From: CAYHZL01 sp964361075
GTDB lineage: Bacteria; Bacteroidota; Ignavibacteria; UBA10030; UBA8401
Direction: 5' to 3'
Length of the DNA stretch: 9,648 nucleotides
Assembly (NCBI GenBank): GCA_964361075.1
Contig: CAYHZL010000135.1
Location: 1-9,648 of the forward strand
Shown here piece by piece: positions 1-7,000 of the stretch. The position numbers and the translations under genes were made by a program. Numbering within the stretch: the first letter of the stretch is position 1; each line of letters starts with the position of its first letter. The notes under the pieces are model-generated. The model worked only from the letters and a program-made list of their open reading frames with translations. It had not been told where the DNA came from and did not search any database.

Positions 1-179
1 GACTTATTTTTGAATGTCCTTCGACGCGCTTCGCTTGCTCAGGATGACTTATTTTGAACGTCCTTCGACGCGCTTCGCTTGCTCAGGATGACTTATTTTT
101 GAATGTCCTTCGACGCGCTTCGCTTGCTCAGGATGACTTATTTTTGAACGTCCTTCGACGCGCTTCGCTTGCTCAGGAT
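1..179. repeat. Tandem array of four 44-45 bp units
   Basis: Four head-to-tail copies start at 1, 46, 90 and 135. They have lengths 45, 44, 45 and 45 and differ only by one T in a T-run and a C/T change in GAA(C/T)GTCC. Each unit holds TCCTTCGACGCGCTTCGC followed by TTGCTCAGGATGAC, then a T-rich linker. There are no unique spacers, so this is not a CRISPR array. The core resembles the element inserted in cas1 (619-658), which also reads CTTCGAC...CGCTT...GCTCAG...TGAC, so both probably belong to one dispersed repeat family. The array begins 9 bp past the cas1 stop and may continue left of the window. No gene is visible in 1-187. Confidence 0.9.
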
Positions 180-187
180 GACTTTTA

Positions 188-1231
188 CTAAATCATTTCA
201 GGATATTTAATTGTCTTTCGTTCACCCGTAAAACATTCTGCCAGCGATGCGGTTGTTTGCGAAAGCCCGACCATCAACGGACTTGTTGCATCATTAATAC
301 AAATATCTGTCGTCAACACAGAAAGCAATCGTGTTTTTAGTTCTGTTGTCAGTTCAGAATATTCCGGTGTGTCATTCACAATCTGCACAACAAGCCTGTC
401 AACAAACGGGCGGTAGGGTTCCATAATATCATCCGCAAGGCAGAAGGCATTGTATTTATTGTGATGATGGATGCCGAGCGTGGGAAGCAAGCCCGAACCA
501 GCCAGCGCACGCGCAACACCGGCGCGAAGAATTGCATAGCCGTAATTGAAAAGATTGTTCGGCGGAAGACCAAAACGATTGCGGGTAAATTTAACTTTCA
601 TTGCTTCGTTGCAAGCCTCACTCTTCGACTCGTCGCTTTGCTCCTCGCTCAGAGTGACTGGAGAGTTTGTAACAGAAGAAGACATGCTGGGCGAGTCTTG
701 TTTTTTAAGGCGAGCCGAAGCACTATTTTGCGCCGGAGTCGAAGAATCCACAAAAAAGTTTGCCCAGTAATACCTGCTTGCCTTTGCTTCTTCGTTTGTC
801 GTGTCGCCGCTCTTTACATTAGCTGCGCACCGTAGTAAAGTTTCATTAGGTTTACCGAGCTGTTGTAAGAGCGACGCCTGATTGATGATCTTCGCTTTAA
901 TTGTCTGCTGCCATAGTTGTTTTTTTATTGGTTCGGATGCGCCTATTTGATGCGAGAACAATTGGGATTGAATATCGTTGCTGTCAAGATTCAGCAGCAT
1001 CGAAGTGGGTAAATGTTTTTCGTTACAAAAGACCGATGCAACATTATTTTCATTGAGATGGTGAATTGCCTGTAATGAAAACGTACACTCTTCATGTTCA
1101 AACACAATAAATCCGACATCTTCAATCGGTGTTTGTTTTTCTTCTCCCGTTTTTTTGTTCTTCAATACTAATTGATTCAGTTTTGTACTGACATGAAACG
1201 GGTTGCTGATGAAGAGTGTTCGCTTGATCAT
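188..1231 (-). CDS. cas1: Cas1 integrase of a type II CRISPR system, with an in-frame insertion
   Basis: Cas1 is the metal-dependent integrase that, with Cas2, inserts new spacers into the CRISPR array. The 347-residue product has the Cas1 pattern: N-terminal beta domain (about 1-90), then EAKASRYYW with probable catalytic E148, LFNYGYAILRAGVARAL, GIHHHNKYNAF with H256, and LADDIMEPYRPFVD with E271. The 15-residue H-to-E spacing matches type II Cas1 as I remember it. The C-terminus (TGERKTIKYPEMI) looks complete. Between YYWANFFV and FTRNRFGLPPN lie about 50 extra residues rich in Ser, Glu, Asp and Asn (about 162-212), encoded by a repeat element. Without them the protein would be about 297 residues, near the usual size. 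The start at 1231 is supported by a matching 'M(I/L)KRTLFIS' start copied beside cas9. No clear Shine-Dalgarno is seen. The gene once followed cas9 directly but is now separated by a transposase block. Activity with the insertion is uncertain. Confidence 0.95.
   Translation of the reverse strand: MIKRTLFISNPFHVSTKLNQLVLKNKKTGEEKQTPIEDVGFIVFEHEECTFSLQAIHHLNENNVASVFCNEKHLPTSMLLNLDSNDIQSQLFSHQIGASEPIKKQLWQQTIKAKIINQASLLQQLGKPNETLLRCAANVKSGDTTNEEAKASRYYWANFFVDSSTPAQNSASARLKKQDSPSMSSSVTNSPVTLSEEQSDESKSEACNEAMKVKFTRNRFGLPPNNLFNYGYAILRAGVARALAGSGLLPTLGIHHHNKYNAFCLADDIMEPYRPFVDRLVVQIVNDTPEYSELTTELKTRLLSVLTTDICINDATSPLMVGLSQTTASLAECFTGERKTIKYPEMI
596..748. mobile_element. Small repeat element inserted in frame in cas1
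   Basis: This stretch encodes the extra residues of Cas1 (about 162-212). It is bounded by a perfect 10-bp inverted repeat, TCTTCGACTC at 622-631 and GAGTCGAAGA at 736-745. At its left end is an imperfect palindrome, 619-656, with CACTCT/AGAGTG termini, whose sequence resembles the tandem unit at 1-179. The encoded residues (VTLSEEQSDESKSE) are low-complexity and unlike the conserved Cas1 sequence on either side, and the reading frame is kept. The exact ends are inferred from where Cas1 similarity stops and resumes. It resembles in principle the protein-tolerated palindromic elements known from Rickettsia, though I see no sign of shared sequence. Confidence 0.75.
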
Positions 1232-1243
1232 GTTGTTTTATAG

Positions 1244-1268
1244 ATTACAACGCTTCAAGGGTTGTAAT
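1244..1268. repeat. REP-like repeat copy with extended inverted ends
   Basis: The core CGCTTCAAGGG is flanked by ATTACAA (1244-1250) and TTGTAAT (1262-1268), a perfect 7-bp inverted repeat. AACGCTTCAAGGGTT (1249-1263) is the exact reverse complement of AACCCTTGAAGCGTT at 1314-1328, so the two copies form an inverted pair separated by 50 bp. It lies just upstream of the present cas1 start and may carry part of that gene's promoter; CTATAAAAC on the minus strand (1235-1243) is AT-rich and promoter-like, but I cannot confirm it. Confidence 0.8.
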
Positions 1269-1312
1269 ATGTAGATTCGTTTAATATTGACAGCACATTA
1301 CACCTTTCGAAT

Positions 1313-1351
1313 AAACCCTTGAAGCGTTTTTCTGCGAACCCTTCAAGCGTT
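1313..1351. repeat. Two REP-like repeat copies downstream of the transposase
   Basis: AACCCTTGAAGCGTT at 1314-1328 and AACCCTTCAAGCGTT at 1337-1351 are near-identical copies that differ at one central base. Each is itself close to palindromic (AACCCTT paired with AAG-GTT-like arms). They end 10 bp from the transposase stop codon. With the copies at 1244, 1722, 2004 and 2091 they frame the transposase gene, the usual arrangement of REP sequences around a RAYT. Confidence 0.8.
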
Positions 1352-1361
1352 AGTATCTCGT

Positions 1362-2036
1362 TTATTCAAAGTCAATCGTTCGTAAAAAATCTTTATCAAC
1401 GTTCCGCTGATGAAACTCTTTATATTCTTTTACACCACTAAACAAACCGATTGTTTCTTTTCTTGACAGTACAGTTTTTTTATCCGAAAACAGCGCGTGA
1501 TATGATGAATAGTTCCACTCATCCATTTTCTTTACAAAGCCATGATGCACCGGATTATTATGGATGTAATGAATAAGATTGAGCAGATAAGTATCTGATG
1601 TAACTTTATTTCTTTTAAAGTTGCTGATAAACAATCCGCCTTTTCGATTGTTCTGTTTGTTAAATGCCTGAGCGTACGAATTAAATAGGTGTGAGAATTG
1701 GAAACTATTTAATCGAAATACCCCTTGAAGCGTTTCAAACGCTTCAAGGGTTTTACCCTGTTTTGTATAAAACTGTTGCAGTTCATCTTTCGGTTTTATT
1801 TTTACAAGAAAATGAAAGTGGTTCGGCATAAGGCAGTAGGCGAGCGTATCAACGATTTCGGAGATGTAGAATGAATAGTGCTTTAGAAAGAAGCGATAAT
1901 TTTCGTCTGCAACAAAAATATTCTCATCTCCGTTGGCGTGATTGTAAAGATGGTAAAAATGTTCCGGTTCTAACGGCGGTTGTTTGGTTGCCATTTTTAA
2001 GGGACCCTTGAAGGGTTTATTATATTGATATGACAA
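1362..2036 (-). CDS. REP-associated tyrosine transposase (RAYT, IS200-like Y1/HUH family)
   Basis: RAYTs are single-copy Y1 transposases that cut single-stranded palindromic REP sequences and are thought to spread them. The protein shows EPEHFYHLYNHANGDENIF, then CLMPNHFHFLVKIK with the HUH-type pair H73/H75, and LLNLIHYIHNNPVHHG, whose helix probably carries the catalytic tyrosine (Y157 is my best candidate), followed by WNYSSYHALF. The size is normal for the family. A start at 1994 (MATKQPPLEPEHFYH) is more likely than 2036, because the extra 14 residues are encoded by a repeat copy and are not family-like. A perfect 29-bp palindrome lies inside the reading frame (1722-1750, residues about 96-105). 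The gene is in the same direction as cas9 and cas1 and separates them. It has no known CRISPR role, so I take it as an insertion. No frameshift is seen, so it may be active. Confidence 0.9.
   Translation of the reverse strand: MSYQYNKPFKGPLKMATKQPPLEPEHFYHLYNHANGDENIFVADENYRFFLKHYSFYISEIVDTLAYCLMPNHFHFLVKIKPKDELQQFYTKQGKTLEAFETLQGVFRLNSFQFSHLFNSYAQAFNKQNNRKGGLFISNFKRNKVTSDTYLLNLIHYIHNNPVHHGFVKKMDEWNYSSYHALFSDKKTVLSRKETIGLFSGVKEYKEFHQRNVDKDFLRTIDFE
1722..1750. repeat. Perfect 29-bp palindrome inside the transposase gene
   Basis: Two 14-bp arms (CCCTTGAAGCGTTT and AAACGCTTCAAGGG) flank one central base. The arms are the same repeat as the copies outside the gene, here joined head to head into one strong hairpin. 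On the coding strand it reads in frame as TLEAFETLQG, so the transposase gene carries its own probable substrate sequence. Confidence 0.9.
2004..2016. repeat. REP-like palindrome at the transposase start
   Basis: ACCCTTGAAGGGT is a perfect 13-bp palindrome with one central base. It lies 10 bp upstream of the preferred transposase start (1994), where a hairpin or bound transposase could affect expression. It is a shortened copy of the repeat found at 1314 and 1722. Confidence 0.7.
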
Positions 2037-2078
2037 GTGTCATGAATTTAACAGATGTCTTTCGCGTTATTGAAATCG

Positions 2079-2135
2079 TTATTTTATTACAAACCCTTCA
2101 AGGGCTTGGCTGATGAAGAGTGTTCGTTTAAGCAT
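2079..2135 (-). pseudogene. cas1: Remnant of the original cas1 start next to cas9
   Basis: Three bases after the cas9 stop codon an ATG opens an 18-codon frame, MLKRTLFISQALEGFVIK, then TAA. The first nine residues match the start of the present Cas1 (MIKRTLFIS), with 24 of 27 bases identical and the 18 nearest the junction all identical. After codon 9 the frame runs into the repeat at 2086-2105. This is best read as the original cas1 5' end, cut off by the transposase block. The tight spacing shows that cas9 and cas1 were once adjacent in one operon. Confidence 0.8.
2086..2105. repeat. REP-like repeat copy at the cas9-side edge of the block
   Basis: ATTACAAACCCTTCAAGGGC matches ATTACAACGCTTCAAGGG at 1244-1261 in the same direction, apart from an inserted A and one substitution. 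These two direct copies lie next to the duplicated cas1 starts and probably mark the two ends of the inserted transposase block (about 1244-2105). Confidence 0.75.
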
Positions 2136-2138
2136 GGG

Positions 2139-3917
2139 TTATTTTAATTTGATTTCACCTGTTTTTGTTACCTCTACTTTGATTGGTTTCAGCCCCTTCC
2201 ACTTGTCAGAACTGGTAACATGTATTTCACCTTCATTACTCTTTACGACGCTATGTTTTCTGAATTCAATATCAAATGAAGTTGCGGAAATCATGGATAC
2301 CTTATAGAGATTCTCTTGCAATTTATACGGCAGTTTTGATGTTATATACTTTTCTACATCAGACAAATCCATATTTAGAATAAAATAATCTCCTTTTCGC
2401 AGATTGTTTTGAGGTTTAAGCCTTTTAATAATTTGCAACAGTAAATCATAATATGTAATGTCTGGTAACGTCAAGTTGTTTTCTTCCCTTTCTTGATTTA
2501 TATCTGTTTCTCCAATTCTATAAACACATTTTAATCGTTCATCGTCTGTGTATTTATGTGGATTTATTACAAAATAAAATGGAATTGCTTCAACATAATA
2601 TTTATCTCGTTTGCTATCGTGTTGAATTATTGCGCTATCGGTATTGCCGAAGCGAAAATATGCGCCGTTGCGAATTGGGTATAAATCAATTCCATCATAG
2701 TGTGTTTGTATGTTTTTTACAGGCACAAATATTCCTTCAGCGTAGAATTCTTTTGGAAGTTTTTCGTTTGATTTTCCTATCTCAATATCAATTGTTTCAA
2801 GCCGCTTCTTAATGATTGTGCGTGTTGGTTCAGTGATTTTTTCAATATCACCAAACGTTAAATCTTCAATTCGTTTTCGTTGACGCTTTCCATCTTTTTT
2901 TTCTATAAATGTAGCTTTCTTAATTGGAATGCCATAATCACGTAAACCACGTCGTAATTTTTTATCAAAAAAGATTTGTGGTAAATTTTCTTCCACATCA
3001 AAAGTTTTGTCGTTAATTGCTTTAATTATTATTTCCGCTTGCTTACCATATTCATTTTTTAATGCTTCGGTTTCATCAACAATCTCATTTAGCCGGTTGA
3101 TGACGGCAGCTTTTATGGCTTCATCGGTAATGAAGTTTACTTCATTCAACAGCAATAGATTTTTCTGACCTCTAACTAGTTTTCTATTCTCTGGTTCATC
3201 CTCTTCATTAAGTAAAACCTGACATTTTTTAATATCACCTTTACCTTTTGCATTTACATTTACCGAGAGTTTGTCGAGACTACCTAGAGGAATAGGTTCA
3301 TTAGTATTAGGATTTGAAATGCGCTTTTCTGCTAACCTGTTTTCCACAGCCGTTTTTTCAATTTCGTCTTCAATTTTAGCAACATCTGAGAAGAGTAGCT
3401 TTGAAAGTGTTTTTTTCTTTTCTTCCTCAGCAAGTTTCACTGATTTTAATTGTCTCTTCTCAACTTGTTCTTCAAGAGGTACCCAATGTACATCCTTTGG
3501 GATATTATTTTTCCAATTTTCATTGCTAAGATCCGTAAAAGCTTTCCGCGAAGTAAATATATCTTGTTGTTTGAGTTTACCATAAGGATTTGCTTCGTTC
3601 AATTGTCCACGTACGGATTGAATCTTAATTCTTTCTTTTTTTCCTCTTAACTGTATAGTTTTTTTGTATTCTGTAATTTTTCTATTTCGTTGTTTATCAA
3701 ATACAGCAATATTCATTATTGTTTGATTAAATTTTTCTTTGAATTCACTAATACCCCAAGGATGGTAGAATTTACCTTTTGTTTTTTCTTTCTTTCTGTG
3801 TTGCGCTAAATCCATGTAAATAGCACGATTTGTAAAAGCAATAATTATGGCATCTTCTGCGTGATGGAAATGATTAAGACGATTTTTATCTCCTAGATTC
3901 CATTCTTCTCTGAGCAT
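2139..3917 (-). CDS. cas9: Cas9, C-terminal part (RuvC-III and PAM-interacting domain)
   Basis: This continues the cas9 frame after the internal stop. From the first ATG (3917) it gives 592 residues. NHFHHAEDAIII near its start is RuvC-III, with catalytic H19 and D22 (H1122 and D1125 of the full frame). SVRGQLNEANPYG at 101-113 is the conserved stretch after RuvC-III. The rest is the wedge and PAM-interacting region, ending in SDKWKGLKPIKVEVTKTG, as seen in Bacteroidota type II-C Cas9. The 56 codons between the stop and this ATG (3918-4085) still encode Cas9-like sequence (LLTDTSYITKLAALYLKSYY), so the true coding segment begins right after the stop. Those codons include no ATG, GTG or TTG. 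Only a weak AAAGG lies about 13 bases before the 3917 ATG, so separate translation is possible but not well supported. Confidence 0.9.
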   Translation of the reverse strand: MLREEWNLGDKNRLNHFHHAEDAIIIAFTNRAIYMDLAQHRKKEKTKGKFYHPWGISEFKEKFNQTIMNIAVFDKQRNRKITEYKKTIQLRGKKERIKIQSVRGQLNEANPYGKLKQQDIFTSRKAFTDLSNENWKNNIPKDVHWVPLEEQVEKRQLKSVKLAEEEKKKTLSKLLFSDVAKIEDEIEKTAVENRLAEKRISNPNTNEPIPLGSLDKLSVNVNAKGKGDIKKCQVLLNEEDEPENRKLVRGQKNLLLLNEVNFITDEAIKAAVINRLNEIVDETEALKNEYGKQAEIIIKAINDKTFDVEENLPQIFFDKKLRRGLRDYGIPIKKATFIEKKDGKRQRKRIEDLTFGDIEKITEPTRTIIKKRLETIDIEIGKSNEKLPKEFYAEGIFVPVKNIQTHYDGIDLYPIRNGAYFRFGNTDSAIIQHDSKRDKYYVEAIPFYFVINPHKYTDDERLKCVYRIGETDINQEREENNLTLPDITYYDLLLQIIKRLKPQNNLRKGDYFILNMDLSDVEKYITSKLPYKLQENLYKVSMISATSFDIEFRKHSVVKSNEGEIHVTSSDKWKGLKPIKVEVTKTGEIKLK

Positions 3918-4085
3918 AGAAGTGCTCGCACCTTTAACGGTTTCAACCTTATCATCACCGTAATATGATTTTAGATAAAGTGCGGCAAGTTTTGTGATAT
4001 AGCTTGTATCTGTGAGTAAACTCTTAATAAAATCATCACTATCATTAATCTCTCCATTGATATTTTCTGCTATGAAACGTTGGTA

Positions 4086-4088
4086 TTA
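4086..4088 (-). other. In-frame TAA stop inside cas9
   Basis: The codons read TAT TAT CAA AGC TAA TAC CAA CGT. Related Cas9 proteins, as I remember them, have a basic stretch here (NYW.RK..RF), so AAA (Lys) changed to TAA by one base is the simplest origin. No other stop or frameshift interrupts the 1,695-codon frame. Confidence 0.9.
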
Positions 4089-7000
4089 GCTTTGATAATA
4101 ATTTCTCTCGAAAGTTAATAAGTGTTTACTTTGAAGTTTTAAATCGCGTGAATTACCAGGATTCAATCCCTTTAAATCTTCGAGAATCTTATCTATTTGC
4201 TCTGTTAGACCTTCAGATTTTTTTTTCCAGCCTTCGACTCGCTGTAAAATTTTATAGTAACTCCAATCTTTTTTGTAGCCAGCAAGATTTTCGCACTCTT
4301 GTAATTCAAAAGGTGTGCGTTTATCCTTAAATTCATTGAAACTTGTTTCACATAGAGTAAGATTTGTAGCAGCATCACTCCAACTTCGGCTGCGCGGAAT
4401 AATATGTTCAATTTGAAATTTGTTGTTCTCGAAAAGATCTGTTACACAGATTGTACTACCAGTATAAATGCAAATATGACAACCGTTGATTTCCTGCAAT
4501 TCCTTCCAAAGTTTGTATTTAAGGATGTTCTCTTCGTTGTCAGAGTCCTTGTCAAGTTTATTTAATTCTGCTTTGATTCCATCTCGTTCTCTCTCTTGTT
4601 GTTTATTCCATTTTCTAATTGCGATGCGTTTGTTTTTATCATTTAGTTCACGGGTTAACTCAATACGAACTAAATCTGGTTTGCCGTATTGTTGTTCAAT
4701 TGCTTTAATCGTGCCACGTAAAGAATACAACGCTTGCTTTACTATAGGATTTCGTAGAGTTTTAAATTTTGGTTCTGGCAATTCCTCTGTTGAAGGTTCA
4801 AGATGTTCGACTTTAGCCGGATGCCACAGTTTTCCCAATTGTCTATGACTTACGTTATAAGTTTTTTGTAAATAATTTTTAATGGTATCAACTACCGGTT
4901 CAGTTGACGTAAAATCTGGTTTAAGAGGATTATGTAAACGGAGTTTGGCTTGTTCTATTATTCTTTGAATACCATTCTCAAATTCTTTGTCTTGTATAAA
5001 ACCTTTGTACTCTCGTAGGTAACTTGTTGCTTTTTTTCTTGTCCAATATTCAATTCTTTCGTCTGTTAATGCAGTTTTTGGCTGAGGTAATTTTTGATAT
5101 TCTTTTTTAATTGACGTTAGAACAGAATTAAGTATATAGTTGTCCGCTTCATCAACCTTCTTTTGTGCAAGAAAATCTTTAATTGCCTGTGTATCGAAGT
5201 TTTCTTTTTCAATTACTTCTTTAATGTTAGCGAGAAAAATAGCATCACTATATATTACACCTTCCTCCATAAATGGAAGAAGTTTTTTAATTGCTTTAAG
5301 GCTTAAACTTCCGTAACCGTCTTTAAGATTAAGTTTTTTAACTTTTTCTTTGTTCTCTTCGTTGTCATCTAATCCAAAACTATCTTTGAGTTTTATCCAA
5401 AGAAGATCACCATCTTCATAGTAAGAGAAACAATGCCAAATTTCTTCTCTTATTTTTTCGAGGCATAATTGATTTTGTTCTTCTTTACTTAATTGATGCC
5501 ACAGTTCAACACCTTTTGAATGAATGACATTCTTTCGTTCTTCTTTTGAAGATTTTGTTCTAAAATCAAAATCATGTTTTGTACTTTCGCCCCCTAATTG
5601 ATTTACACAAACTTTAATAGTTTGCTCTTTTGTTTTTTGAGGAAATTCATCAAAGTTGTTCCACTTTGAAGCAAACAATTCGATTAGTTTTTTAGTTGAG
5701 TAGTTTCCAGCAAACGAACCGCTAATTTCTTGATTTTCCCATTCATTTACATCACCCTCAGCCGCACCAATAAGTTGGTCTTTAGTAATGCCTAATTCGA
5801 TTAGAACTTTTTTGATTGCAATCTTCCCACCTTCATTGCATCCGTCGGTAAACAATTCAAGAAGTTTATTTCGCTCGTTATTGTTTAAAGTATCTCTTAT
5901 ACCGTTTCGTCTAATTTTAAGATTATTTATTTGCTGCAATGCTCTGAATTTTTCAAACAGTGGGTGAGAAATCAAGCAGCGTTGTTTCCCAACTTTTTGA
6001 AATTGCTCTTTACCGTTAGTAGTTATTATTTCGTTGGTTTCTTTATTCCTTAACCTAATATTGTTATTCTCAAAATTGCATAAAGCAACAAGATGTTTTT
6101 GAGATTTCAAAGGACGTTGGTAAAAAAGAATGCCTTTTCGTTCATCGCCAAGAAATTCTTTTAACGAGACTTCGACTAATTTTTTTTTTCTCTTTCGTAT
6201 TTCACCGGAAAATATATTCAACCCAAGAGGTTCGGCGTGTCTATTCCATAATTCTTTAAATTCATCAACATACATTTTACGATCTGTCTTTGTTTCTTTC
6301 CTAATGCGCTTATCGTAGCTGTTCTTATGGTAAAGATAATTGCCAAGTGTAATATACTTACCTAATTCAATTTCATTTTTGGTTTTATCTATTGCAGCAT
6401 AAAATTCTGTTTTCTTTTTTGGGTGTTGAACTTTTATCTTTTCATCATCTTCATCAATGATTATTAAATCATCACCAAAATCTCTGCGGAGTTTTTCAAG
6501 CTCATCTTTCCAGTTTTTTTTCTTATTGGCTTTCTTTATCTCTTTTTCTTGTATATCTGAGCCGGTTTCTTCAGCTTTGTTCTTTACTTTTCGACCACTC
6601 TTAAAACCACGGCGTTTTCCAATTTGATAAAGAATACGACCAAATTCGATCCGGGTTATTTTCTTATCATGGTTTAATGCCTCACTTCTTAGACGATAGG
6701 GGTCAAGTGAAATAAAAGCAAGCAAATGCTCTAATAATTCATCAAGCGTCTTAGGTTCGGTATTGAAGTCAACATTTATTGAGGATGGTTTTTTGTTTTC
6801 TAGTCCTAAAAGGAAAAGTAGTTTTGCGATTCGAGCATTAAGTTGAAAACTATCTTTATATTTATTCAACCTATGATTTTTTAATTGTTGGTCGCTTAAT
6901 CCAAAACGTTCTTTTATTTCTATAATCACCTGCTTCGCACGATTATCATTTTCTATTCCATCTAAATATGGGAACATATTAAAGCGAGCCAACACTTCGG

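Noticed and set aside
1..179. CRISPR array made of the 45-bp repeats
   Set aside because: The units are near-identical over their whole length and there are no unique spacers; it is a plain tandem repeat.
461..835. Plus-strand open frame of 124 codons
   Set aside because: It lies opposite cas1, is Arg/Cys-rich with no family pattern, and is best explained as a shadow of cas1 and its insert.
1244..1268. Hairpin upstream of cas1 as a transcription terminator
   Set aside because: There is no T-run after the stem on either strand, and the core matches the dispersed repeat family instead.
3918..4085. Frameshift splitting Cas9
   Set aside because: Both parts are in the same frame and the 56 codons between them translate as Cas9-like sequence; only one TAA codon breaks the gene.
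4086..4088. Reassigned TAA codon in the organism
   Set aside because: The same gene ends normally at TAA (2139-2141) right after the expected C-terminus, so TAA is a stop here.
4486..4848. Plus-strand open frame of 120 codons
   Set aside because: It lies opposite the RuvC-II and HNH coding region of cas9; the sequence is Ser/Leu/Phe-rich with no recognisable domain.
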